Assembly (NCBI GenBank): GCA_900541645.1 | Contig: UQKQ01000014.1 | Span: 1 to 44,598 of the forward strand | Length of the DNA: 44,598 bases | Reading direction: 5' to 3' | Source: an uncultured Collinsella sp. | GTDB taxonomy: Bacteria > Actinomycetota > Coriobacteriia > Coriobacteriales > Coriobacteriaceae | Shown here: piece by piece, positions 16,115 through 23,959 of the stretch | Numbering within the stretch: position 1 is the first letter of the stretch | Layout: each line of letters opens with the position of its first letter | The notes under the pieces: generated by a model | Databases searched by the model: none | What the model saw: only the letters and a program-made list of their open reading frames with translations | What the model was told of the DNA's origin: nothing | Program-made: the position numbers and the translations under genes

Positions 16115-16791
16115 CACTCAAAATCTTCTTGACCCAGATCGACATACAAACTGCGCTTGCGAATGTAGCCGAGCACAGACTCGCTCGTAAGATAGCGCAC
16201 GCTCATGCCGCGGGCAACTCGCTTACGAATGTTCGTCGAGCTGATCGCCAGCGCCGGAATCTGAATATAGCGCACATCGAACGGCAGCCCCGACTCTTTG
16301 ATTCGGGCACGCGCCGTATCGATATCAAAACCCGGTCGCGTCGCCGCAATAAAGGTAGCAAGCTCAGCAATTCGCTCGGCATCATGCCAGGTCACAATAT
16401 CGATAATCGCGTCGGCGCCCGTAATAAAGTAGAGCTTTACCTGCGGCGGGTAAAAGTCGCGAAGGGCATGAAGCGTATCGGCCGTATAGGTTACGCCCGG
16501 ACGGTCAATCTCGAACCGGCTCGCCAAAAAGGCCGGGTTCGCGGCGGTGGCGAGGACCGTCATGGCATAACGGTCCTCGGCAGGCGTCACCGGCTTGTCA
16601 AGCTTAAAGGCGGGAGAGCCCGCCGGCATAAAGAGCACAGCGTCCAAGTCGAGCGACTCGCGCGCCTGCTCGGCAGTCACCAGGTGCCCGTAATGAATCG
16701 GGTCGAATGTGCCGCCCATAATGCCAAGCCGAAACTCTTTGCCCTCTTTTATGGGCAGCTCGGGCAAACCGATTCCACCGCGCAGCGACAT
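16114..16791 (-). CDS. nadD: Nicotinate-nucleotide adenylyltransferase
   Basis: NadD makes deamido-NAD from NaMN and ATP. The 225-residue protein has the nucleotidyltransferase motif GIMGGTFDPIHYGHL near residues 23-37, the TYTADTL and FITGADAI blocks, and the C-terminal ISSTNIRKRV motif. A leader of about 20 residues precedes the core. It starts three bases after obgE and ends overlapping yqeK. Confidence 0.95.
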   Translation of the reverse strand: MSLRGGIGLPELPIKEGKEFRLGIMGGTFDPIHYGHLVTAEQARESLDLDAVLFMPAGSPAFKLDKPVTPAEDRYAMTVLATAANPAFLASRFEIDRPGVTYTADTLHALRDFYPPQVKLYFITGADAIIDIVTWHDAERIAELATFIAATRPGFDIDTARARIKESGLPFDVRYIQIPALAISSTNIRKRVARGMSVRYLTSESVLGYIRKRSLYVDLGQEDFE

Positions 16792-16794
16792 GGC

Positions 16795-18261
16795 CTACTC
16801 GCCCTCCGAGGTCTCGGCATCGTCCGCGACATCCGCCACATCGACAACCTCGACGCCCTCATCCGCAACGTCGGCCACGTCAATGGCCTCAACGGCAACG
16901 TCCTCGCCAGCGTCCTCGAGCTCCTCGTACTCCGAGAAGTCCTCAGCGCCCTCAAAGTCAAAGGCACGCTGGCAAATGCGGACCTCGTCGCCCGCACGGC
17001 AACCGGCCTTCTCGAGCGCGTCGTCAACTCCCATGCGCGCAAACTTGTGCTGCAGGTAGATGACGGCTTCCTCGTTTTCCCAATCGGTCTGGATGACCAT
17101 GCGCTCAATCGCGCGACCAACCACACGGAAGGCACCGGGCTCCTCCTGGACAATGCGGAACCGCTTCTCGCGCTGCAGACGGCGGCGCTCCCACTCCTCG
17201 TCGCGAAGATCGACCGGCTCATCGGAAACCGCCAGCTCGGCGCGAAGCTTAGCCACCTGCTCGCCCACGGCAAGCATCAGCGTATTGAGACCGGCGCCCG
17301 TCACAGCAGATACGGCAAAGAACATATGTCCATCGTCGAGCGCTGCGCGCTTGAGGTCGGCAATCTTGTCGGCCGTGCCCGGCGCATCGCACTTGTTGGC
17401 GACAACGATTTGCGGGCGCTCCGAGAGCTCTGCGCCATACTGCTCGAGCTCACGGTTGATGATGCGGTAATCCTCAACCGGGTCGCGATCCTCAAAACCG
17501 CCCGTCATGTCGACGACATGCATGATCAGGGCCGTACGCTCAATGTGGCGCAGGAACTGGTGGCCTAGGCCCTTGCCCTCGCTCGCGCCCTCGATCAAAC
17601 CAGGAACGTCGGCAACGACATAAGAATACTCACCGGCACGCACCATGCCGAGGTTCGGCACGAGCGTGGTAAACGGATAGTCGGCGATCTTGGGACGGGC
17701 GGCACTCATGCGCGCGATGAGCGAAGACTTACCCACCGAGGGAAAGCCCACGAGCGCGGCATCGGCCATAAGCTTCATCTCGAGCTCAATCCAGTGCTCC
17801 TCGGCCGGTTCGCCCAGCTGAGCGAACGCGGGCGCGCGACGCACCGACGTCACAAAGTGGGTATTGCCCAGACCGCCGGCGCCACCGGGCGCCACGACAA
17901 CGCGCTCGCCGTCGTGCACCAGGTCGGCAAGCTCGAACATCGGGGTCTGCGTCTCGGGATCGAGCTCGCGCACCACGGTGCCCATGGGAACCTTCAGGAT
18001 CAGGTCCTCGCCGCTCTTGCCATTGCGACGAGCGCCCTGGCCGTGCGTGCCGCGCTCGGCGCGGAAGTGATGCTTAAAGCGGTAATCGATCAGCGAAGAC
18101 AGCTGAGCATCGGCCTGGATGACGACATTGCCGCCACGACCGCCGTCGCCGCCATCGGGGCCGCCCTTGGGGACAAATGCCTCGCGCCTAAACGACATGC
18201 ATCCGGCTCCGCCGTCGCCGCCGCACACGTTAATGCGGCTGATATCGGTGAACTGTGACAA
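16795..18261 (-). CDS. obgE: GTPase Obg/CgtA with OCT domain and acidic tail
   Basis: Obg is an essential GTPase in 50S assembly and stress control. The 488-residue protein has the Gly-rich Obg fold (1-160; FVPKGGPDGGDGGRGGN), the G1 motif GFPSVGKSS at 172-180, DVPGLIEGASEGKGLG, NKCD at about 289-292, and an OCT domain at about 365-437 (EPGAFRVVGRAIERMV). A long acidic tail rich in VADVAD units follows. The start is TTG at 18261 with GGAGG eight bases upstream. A terminator separates it from rpmA, so it is expressed by read-through or its own promoter. Confidence 0.96.
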   Translation of the reverse strand: MSQFTDISRINVCGGDGGAGCMSFRREAFVPKGGPDGGDGGRGGNVVIQADAQLSSLIDYRFKHHFRAERGTHGQGARRNGKSGEDLILKVPMGTVVRELDPETQTPMFELADLVHDGERVVVAPGGAGGLGNTHFVTSVRRAPAFAQLGEPAEEHWIELEMKLMADAALVGFPSVGKSSLIARMSAARPKIADYPFTTLVPNLGMVRAGEYSYVVADVPGLIEGASEGKGLGHQFLRHIERTALIMHVVDMTGGFEDRDPVEDYRIINRELEQYGAELSERPQIVVANKCDAPGTADKIADLKRAALDDGHMFFAVSAVTGAGLNTLMLAVGEQVAKLRAELAVSDEPVDLRDEEWERRRLQREKRFRIVQEEPGAFRVVGRAIERMVIQTDWENEEAVIYLQHKFARMGVDDALEKAGCRAGDEVRICQRAFDFEGAEDFSEYEELEDAGEDVAVEAIDVADVADEGVEVVDVADVADDAETSEGE

Positions 18262-18277
18262 CAGAATCGCCTCCTAC

Positions 18278-18320
18278 AAAAAGAGGGAGACCCTTGAATT
18301 CTAAAACTCAAGTGCCTCCC
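18278..18320 (-). terminator. Terminator-like hairpin between rpmA and obgE
   Basis: On the minus strand GGGAG and CTTGA pair with TCAAG and CTCCC across a small internal loop, followed by CTCTTTTTG. It would attenuate transcription from the abundant rplU-rpmA message into obgE. Confidence 0.75.
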
Positions 18321-18345
18321 ACATATGTGCTCTATGAAGGGTGAA

Positions 18346-18603
18346 TTACGCGTTCGCGAGCGGGCGTACGCTGACCCTGTGCTTGATACCCTTGTGGAAC
18401 TCAACGGTACCGTCGACCAGCGCGAACAGCGTGTCGTCCTTGCCACGACCAACGTTCTCACCCGGGTGGATGTGAGTGCCGTGCTGACGGACGAGAATCG
18501 TGCCCGTGGTTACCGTCTGGCCGGCATAGCGCTTCGTGCCAAGGCGCTGACCGCGGGAGTCACGGCCATTACGGGAGGAACCGAGTCCTTTTTTGTGTGC
18601 CAT
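18346..18603 (-). CDS. rpmA: 50S ribosomal protein L27
   Basis: L27 reaches the peptidyl-transferase centre. The 85-residue protein begins MAHKKGLGSSRNGRDS and has QRLGTKRYAGQTV and ILVRQHGTHIHPGENVG, an almost canonical L27. It starts directly with MAHKKG, so there is no N-terminal cleaved extension of the kind found in Firmicutes such as Staphylococcus. Confidence 0.98.
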   Translation of the reverse strand: MAHKKGLGSSRNGRDSRGQRLGTKRYAGQTVTTGTILVRQHGTHIHPGENVGRGKDDTLFALVDGTVEFHKGIKHRVSVRPLANA

Positions 18604-18636
18604 TGTGTATACCTACTCTTTCGTTACGAGTGTAAT

Positions 18637-19011
18637 CTACTCGGCGACGGGAGCCTCGGCAACAGCCTCGGCCTCTGCCTTGACAGCCTTCTTGGCGCGG
18701 GACGTAGCCTGGACCTTCACGATCTTCAGCTTGGTGAGCTGCTGACGGTGACCCTTCAGACGACGATAGCGCTTGCGCTTGTGGAACTTGAAGACCAGCT
18801 GCTTCTCGCCCTTGAACTGCTCAACGATCTGAGCGGTAACCTTGGCCTTAGCCAGCTTGTCGGGATCGGTGACGATCTTCTTACCATCGTTGAGGAAGAT
18901 GACCGGCAGGGTGACCTTGTCGCCCTCATTGCCCTCGATCTTCTCGACGGTGATGACATCGTCGGTGGCGACCTTGTACTGCTTGCCGCCCGTGTTAACG
19001 ATTGCGTACAT
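18637..19011 (-). CDS. rplU: 50S ribosomal protein L21
   Basis: The 124-residue product begins MYAIVNTGGKQYKV and contains KFHKRKRYRRLKGHRQ, both diagnostic for L21. The ATG at 19011 is chosen because the family begins there and AAGGG lies upstream; an in-frame start seven codons earlier has no support. It has an Ala/Glu-rich tail beyond the usual 103 residues. It is the first gene after a clear promoter, followed by rpmA. Confidence 0.97.
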   Translation of the reverse strand: MYAIVNTGGKQYKVATDDVITVEKIEGNEGDKVTLPVIFLNDGKKIVTDPDKLAKAKVTAQIVEQFKGEKQLVFKFHKRKRYRRLKGHRQQLTKLKIVKVQATSRAKKAVKAEAEAVAEAPVAE

Positions 19012-19053
19012 GTTTACTTGCCCTTCATGCATCAGTTAGTGCAACAGCCGAAT

Positions 19054-19082
19054 ATAGTAGCAGGCGAAAATACCCCCGTCAA
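19054..19082 (-). promoter_or_regulatory. rplU-rpmA promoter
   Basis: On the minus strand, TTGACG (19077-19082) and TACTAT (19054-19059) are 17 bases apart. The -35 box overlaps the stop codon of the upstream DUF2344 gene. The leader is about 35 bases. Confidence 0.8.
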
Positions 19083-19891
19083 CGAGTATGTGGAGCAAAT
19101 CCACAAGTTCGCACAGGTATGGGGCTGACGAGTCGGCCCTCGTCGTCCTCGCATGCTTGATTCTGACGCTCGACATCGTAGGAGCAGATGGTCACGAGGT
19201 CTTGCATACCGGTGGAAACAATAGGTGCATCCACGCCCGGGGTCAAGCCCTGCAACAAAACATCAGCAGCGGAAAGCAAAATTTCCGGACGCATGGAGCC
19301 CTCGTTATCGGCATGGGTGTCGAGCATGAGCACCAAATGGTCCGGGCGCTCCCCCGCCGTGAGCTCATAGCCCACGAGCGTGTGATCCAAATCCAAGCGC
19401 TTGCTCTTTTTGCCGCGCGCGTAGTCGATGCCATGGCCCGCGCGCAGCGTGTCGATCGCACGACGCACCTCGTCGGCGCTTACGGGCGCCTCGGGATCCA
19501 AGTGCAGGTCGATGCGATACGACAGACGCGTAAGCTGAGCCGTCAACGCCGGCGTATGCACGTCGATGTACGCCGCCTCGATGGGTGCCAGATCGACCGG
19601 AGACGCCGCAACCAGGCGCCCAAACGCCTCGTCGAGCGCCACGAACTCGGTCATAAACAGGTCATACCACTCGCAAGTCGACGACGTACCCACCGGTAGC
19701 GCCGAAGAGAAGCCCACGCGCATGTGCGGAGAGAAGCCCTGCGTGACGGCATAGGGAAGCCCCGCACGGCGCACGATGCGCTCAATGGTATGGATTACTT
19801 CGAGATGGCCCAGGTACTTAAGGCGATCGCGCTTGCCATAGCGAACACGAAGCCTAAAGAGCGTGGGGTTGTCGGTCAGGCGCTCACTCAT
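19079..19891 (-). CDS. TIGR03936/DUF2344 family protein, radical SAM-associated
   Basis: The 270-residue protein shows the family pattern LRVRYGKRDRLKYLGHLEVI near the start, then GLPYAVTQGFSPHMRVGFSSALPVG. The family's function is unknown; members are nearly always next to, or fused with, a TIGR03960 radical SAM protein, as here, where the genes overlap by four bases. The pair usually lies just upstream of rplU-rpmA-obg, suggesting a role in RNA or ribosome modification. That role is inferred from context only. Confidence 0.85.
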   Translation of the reverse strand: MSERLTDNPTLFRLRVRYGKRDRLKYLGHLEVIHTIERIVRRAGLPYAVTQGFSPHMRVGFSSALPVGTSSTCEWYDLFMTEFVALDEAFGRLVAASPVDLAPIEAAYIDVHTPALTAQLTRLSYRIDLHLDPEAPVSADEVRRAIDTLRAGHGIDYARGKKSKRLDLDHTLVGYELTAGERPDHLVLMLDTHADNEGSMRPEILLSAADVLLQGLTPGVDAPIVSTGMQDLVTICSYDVERQNQACEDDEGRLVSPIPVRTCGFAPHTR

Positions 19892-21765
19892 GCGCGATCA
19901 CCCATCAATACATTCTTGGCGTGGAGCGTGGGGCAGATCCCGCAGCCGGTGCACGACGTGCGGGTGCAGTCGGGAGTCGTGACGCCCTCAAGCGAGCGAC
20001 GGTACTCGCGCTCGAGGAAGCCGCGCGTGCAGCCGGGGCTCACGTGCTCCCACGGCAGGCGCCAGTCCAACTCGTAGGGCAGGTGCACGAGCTCATTGAG
20101 GTCGATGCCGTTTTTGGCAGCAGCCTCCTTCCAGTTATCGAGCGAGAAATGCTCTACCCAGGCGTCAAAGCGAGAGCCCGCGCGCCAAGCATCGATGATG
20201 ACGGGCGTCATGTCACGACCGGCGCGGGACAGCGCGGCCTCGATGAGCGAAGTCTCAGCATCGTGGTAATGCACGCGGACGGCACGGTTGCGAACGCTCG
20301 TGATAAGCAACTTCTGGCGACGCTTGACGTCGTCGTAGTCGAGCTGCGGGCACCACTGGAACGGCGTGGCAGCCTTGGGGATAAAGACCGAAACCGAGAT
20401 GGACACCGAGATCGAGCCGCGACGAGCCTTGGGCACCACGGAACGACCAAGCTCCAGCACGTGATCGGCCAGATTGGCGATGGCCACGATGTCCTCGTCG
20501 CGCTCGCCGGGAAGGCCCATCATAAAGTAGAGCTTCATGCGGTTCCAGCCGGCCTCGAAGGCCGCCTTGGCCGCACGGTCCAGGTCCTCCTCGGTCACGT
20601 TCTTGTTAATGATGTCGCGCATGCGCTGGCTGCCGGCCTCGGGCGCGAACGTCAGGCCGCCCTTCTTTTCGCCGGCGACCGACTCGGCCATATCCACGCC
20701 AAACGAATCCAAGCGCTGCGACGGAATAGACACGCGAATACCCGTATCCTCCAGGCGACGGTTGAGCCTGCCGAGCACGTCACGAATGCAGGAGTGGTCG
20801 GTCGTGGAGAGCGAGGTCAGCGACACCTCGTCATAGCCGGTCTTTTCCAGACCCTGAATCACCGACGAGACGATCTGGTCGGCCGAACGCTCGCGCACCG
20901 GGCGATACGTCATGCCGGCCTGGCAAAAACGACAGCCGCGAGCGCAGCCGCGCAGAATCTCGATAGACAGGCGGTCGTGAACCAGCTGCGCATAGGGCAC
21001 GCACGACTGCGACAGCGGATTCGTGGCGCCGAAATCCTCGACGACGCGCTTGTAGACCACGGCCGGAGCATCCTTGCCCTCGCGCGGCACGGTGTAGCCA
21101 TGCGGCGAGCAGGGCTCGTCGTGACGAATCTCATAGAGCGACGGCACGTAGTTGCCGGCAATGGATGCAAGCTGCTCAACAATCTGCGCGCGCGGGACTC
21201 CTTCGTCGCGCAGGCGCCGATGCAGCTGGCAGGTCTCGAGCAGCGATTCCTCGCCCTCGCCGATGAGGATGGCATCGAAGAAGGCCGCGTACGGCTCGGG
21301 GTTGTACACCGAGGGGCCGCCGGCGATGATGATGGGGTCGTCTTCACCTCGGTCGGCCGCTAACAGCGGAATGCCAGCGAGATCGAGTGCCTCGAGGAAG
21401 TTCGTCACCGCCATCTCGTGCGGCACATGCAGACCGACGATATCAAACGAAGCAACGGGGGCAGCACCTTCGAGCGACAGCAGCGGAATGCCCGCCTCGC
21501 GCATGGCGTCACCCATATCGGGCCACGGCACATAGCCACGCTCGCAGGAGATGCCCTCGGCCTGGTTAAGGATGTTGTAGAGGATGGCGATGCCCTGGTT
21601 GGGCAAACCAACCTCGTACACATCCGGGTAGATCAGGCAGCAACGGTAGTCGGCATCGGCCTTGGAAAGCGTGCCCCACTCGTGATCGATATAGCGGCTC
21701 GGCTTTTCGACCTTGGCGAGCAGCGGCTCAATTAAATGAAAGCAGTCTTGATACGGAACGCGCAA
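19888..21765 (-). CDS. TIGR03960-type B12-binding-domain radical SAM protein
   Basis: This 625-residue protein has a B12-binding-like N-terminal Rossmann region (about 40-200; VYEVGLPNQGIAILYN, IIAGGPSVYNPEPYA) and a radical SAM core with CARGCRFC, whose cysteines at about 274, 278 and 281 bind the 4Fe-4S cluster. Later blocks include TFAPEAGSQRMRD and MGLPGERDEDI. A C-terminal CTRTSCTGCGICP cluster could hold a second iron-sulfur centre. The start is TTG at 21765 with AGGGG upstream. The substrate is unknown; pairing with DUF2344 and linkage to ribosomal genes hint at an RNA or ribosomal target. Confidence 0.88.
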   Translation of the reverse strand: MRVPYQDCFHLIEPLLAKVEKPSRYIDHEWGTLSKADADYRCCLIYPDVYEVGLPNQGIAILYNILNQAEGISCERGYVPWPDMGDAMREAGIPLLSLEGAAPVASFDIVGLHVPHEMAVTNFLEALDLAGIPLLAADRGEDDPIIIAGGPSVYNPEPYAAFFDAILIGEGEESLLETCQLHRRLRDEGVPRAQIVEQLASIAGNYVPSLYEIRHDEPCSPHGYTVPREGKDAPAVVYKRVVEDFGATNPLSQSCVPYAQLVHDRLSIEILRGCARGCRFCQAGMTYRPVRERSADQIVSSVIQGLEKTGYDEVSLTSLSTTDHSCIRDVLGRLNRRLEDTGIRVSIPSQRLDSFGVDMAESVAGEKKGGLTFAPEAGSQRMRDIINKNVTEEDLDRAAKAAFEAGWNRMKLYFMMGLPGERDEDIVAIANLADHVLELGRSVVPKARRGSISVSISVSVFIPKAATPFQWCPQLDYDDVKRRQKLLITSVRNRAVRVHYHDAETSLIEAALSRAGRDMTPVIIDAWRAGSRFDAWVEHFSLDNWKEAAAKNGIDLNELVHLPYELDWRLPWEHVSPGCTRGFLEREYRRSLEGVTTPDCTRTSCTGCGICPTLHAKNVLMGDRA

Positions 21766-21775
21766 CAGAAAACCC

Positions 21776-22705
21776 CTAAGCAGCGAGATCGGATGCGTCT
21801 TGGTAGGACGCCATAGGACGGGTAGCGCCCGCGACCGTGGTCACCAGATCGCGAACGCGGGAGAACGTGGCAGTGACCACCTCGTTGGCACGGCTGTAGT
21901 CGACATCGCGCTCGTAGAGCGAAACAAGCGCACGGCCCATGCCATAGGTGCCCGCGGCAGCAGTGAGCGCCTTAACGGCAAACCCAATATGCGGCGTCTG
22001 CTTGACGAGCGCGCGGGTGACCGCGCGGATCACAAGACCGCCGGCAAGCACGCCCGCGACCTCGTAGCCGCGCTCAGGCTTAATGCCGCGTCCAAAGACG
22101 GCAGCGAGCTCAAAGAGCATGCCCACCTGCGCCAGCGCCATAACGGGATAATCGGCGCCCGGCAAAAACACCAGCGCACCGGTCGCCATATTGGTGAGCG
22201 CGCACGAGGTGATGATACGATTAGCTGCCGCGATGCGCATAAAGGCAAAGTTCGCCGCAAAAGCCGTTTCCTTGTCGGTGCGATCGAGAATCCAGCGGGC
22301 AAGCGTCTCGAGCAGATACGTCTTATCGGTTGCCGCCACCACGCCGAGCATGGGCGTGGACTCCTCGATAAACGGCACCTCCACAGCAGACTCGGCAAGC
22401 ACGCACACGGGCGCGCCGGCGATCACGAGCTCCTGCACGGCACTCTCCAGGCGGTCGGAACCACACGAGAGCACCAGTACCACATCGGTATCGGTCTTTG
22501 GAGCAATTCGCTCCTCCCCCAGACGCTCGACGCGCACAATGCCCGAGGTCGTCTGCGGCACAAAGGCGTCACGCACCGTCTCGGCCAGAAAGCGCGAGGC
22601 GGACGAATCCAGATAGACCGAGACGCGCACCGGCGTATCGGAATCCTTCTTAACGGACGCGCCCATCTTAAAAGCGCGGGTCAGCTTATCTACGGGAATT
22701 TTCAT
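21776..22705 (-). CDS. DUF697-like membrane protein with degenerate GTPase-like N-terminus
   Basis: The 309-residue product has a soluble N-terminal half with a Rossmann-like stretch (TDTDVVLVLSCGSDRLESA, then APVCVLAE) but no P-loop and no NKxD. The C-terminal half (about 165-265) has the hydrophobic pattern of DUF697: ATGALVFLPGADYPVMALAQ, AGGLVIRAVTRALVKQ and AAAGTYGMGRALV. DUF697 domains often follow a GTPase domain. The ATG at 22705 has GGAGGGG upstream, 18 bases after rodA, so it is cotranscribed with the rod-shape genes. A role at the membrane in cell-wall growth is only an inference. Confidence 0.7.
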   Translation of the reverse strand: MKIPVDKLTRAFKMGASVKKDSDTPVRVSVYLDSSASRFLAETVRDAFVPQTTSGIVRVERLGEERIAPKTDTDVVLVLSCGSDRLESAVQELVIAGAPVCVLAESAVEVPFIEESTPMLGVVAATDKTYLLETLARWILDRTDKETAFAANFAFMRIAAANRIITSCALTNMATGALVFLPGADYPVMALAQVGMLFELAAVFGRGIKPERGYEVAGVLAGGLVIRAVTRALVKQTPHIGFAVKALTAAAGTYGMGRALVSLYERDVDYSRANEVVTATFSRVRDLVTTVAGATRPMASYQDASDLAA

Positions 22706-22723
22706 AGCAAACCCCTCCAGCGG

Positions 22724-23950
22724 TTACGCGGCGCCCGAACGATGCCGCCATATGGATTGTACGATACCCACCGTCAGCAGCTGAATCATCATCGAAGACG
22801 AACCGAAGCTAATAAACGGTAGCGGAATACCGGTAATCGGCATCATGCCGATGCACATGCCGATGTTTTCGAAGGTCTGGAACGCCCACATGCCAACGAT
22901 GCCCACACACGATAGGCGCAAGAACAGCGACTCACACTTAAAGGCGACGCGAATCGTCGAAAAGATCAGCAGCACGTAGAGGCATAGGAGCAAAAAGGAA
23001 CCGCAAAAGCCAAAGGTCTCGGACAGGAAGGCGAAGACGAAGTCGGTGTGGAACTCAGGCAGAAAGCCGCCGGCCGACTGCGTCGCATGGCCCAAACCCT
23101 TACCAAAGAAGCCACCCGAGCCAACGGCGATAAGCGACTGCTGCAGGTTGTAGGCATCGTCCGAATCGGCATTATCGGGGTCGATAAAGACCGTCAGACG
23201 GTTCATCTGATACTGCTTGATGAGCACATCGTGGCCGAGCAACGAATCAAAGACCGAATCGAGCGCCAGGACGAGGGCCACCAGGCCCACGAGCAGGGCC
23301 AGGGTCGACAGCACCCATTCGCGGCGTGCACCGCTCATGCAGATGACGATGGCGCCCGAGACCAGCACGACCAGGCCCGAGCCCAGGTCGCCCATGGCGA
23401 CGACGGCCAAAAACGGAATGGACAGCATGCCGCAGAGCTTGACGTAGTCGCGAACGGTATCGATGCGGCCGTTATACTGCGAGCCAAGCGTGGCGATAAA
23501 GAAGATGGTGATGAGCTTGGCAAGCTCAACCGGCTGGAATGTCAAGCCGATACCGGGAATCTTGATCCAGCCCGTCATGCCCAGACCGCCCGTATAGGAC
23601 AGGCCCGGAATCTTGGGCGAGAAGATCACAATAAGGTCAATGACGAGCAGCGCCGTCGAGAAGTTAGAGATGCCGCGCAGATCGGTACGCCAGACGAGCA
23701 CCGCAAGCACCGCGCCAATGCCAATGCCCAGCAGGTGGCGCGAGAATGAGGCGTCGGCCTTAAACTGTGACGCCGACCAAATAATGATGGCGCCATAGGC
23801 AACGAGCGCGACGGTAGCCAGCAGCACACCGATATGCACCTTTTGGCGAAACGTACCGCGCGAGGCCGAAAGTTGCTTGTTGACGCGGTCCAGGCTGCTG
23901 CGAGAGCCGGTCTTGGTTGAACGGAACAGATCCGCCGGAGAAAAATCCAT
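22724..23950 (-). CDS. rodA: Rod-shape peptidoglycan polymerase RodA (SEDS family)
   Basis: SEDS proteins polymerise glycan strands with a partner class B PBP. The 408-residue protein has about ten membrane segments and the late family motifs SLIAVGSGGFFGKGLG and FVFAFLSETFGFCG, with the C-terminal TGIPLPFISFGSSSM block. It lies ten bases after mrdA, its expected partner. An N-terminal cytoplasmic stretch of about 35 basic residues precedes the first membrane segment. FtsW is the alternative, but the mre context argues for RodA. Confidence 0.95.
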   Translation of the reverse strand: MDFSPADLFRSTKTGSRSSLDRVNKQLSASRGTFRQKVHIGVLLATVALVAYGAIIIWSASQFKADASFSRHLLGIGIGAVLAVLVWRTDLRGISNFSTALLVIDLIVIFSPKIPGLSYTGGLGMTGWIKIPGIGLTFQPVELAKLITIFFIATLGSQYNGRIDTVRDYVKLCGMLSIPFLAVVAMGDLGSGLVVLVSGAIVICMSGARREWVLSTLALLVGLVALVLALDSVFDSLLGHDVLIKQYQMNRLTVFIDPDNADSDDAYNLQQSLIAVGSGGFFGKGLGHATQSAGGFLPEFHTDFVFAFLSETFGFCGSFLLLCLYVLLIFSTIRVAFKCESLFLRLSCVGIVGMWAFQTFENIGMCIGMMPITGIPLPFISFGSSSMMIQLLTVGIVQSIWRHRSGAA

Positions 23951-23959
23951 CGCAACCTC

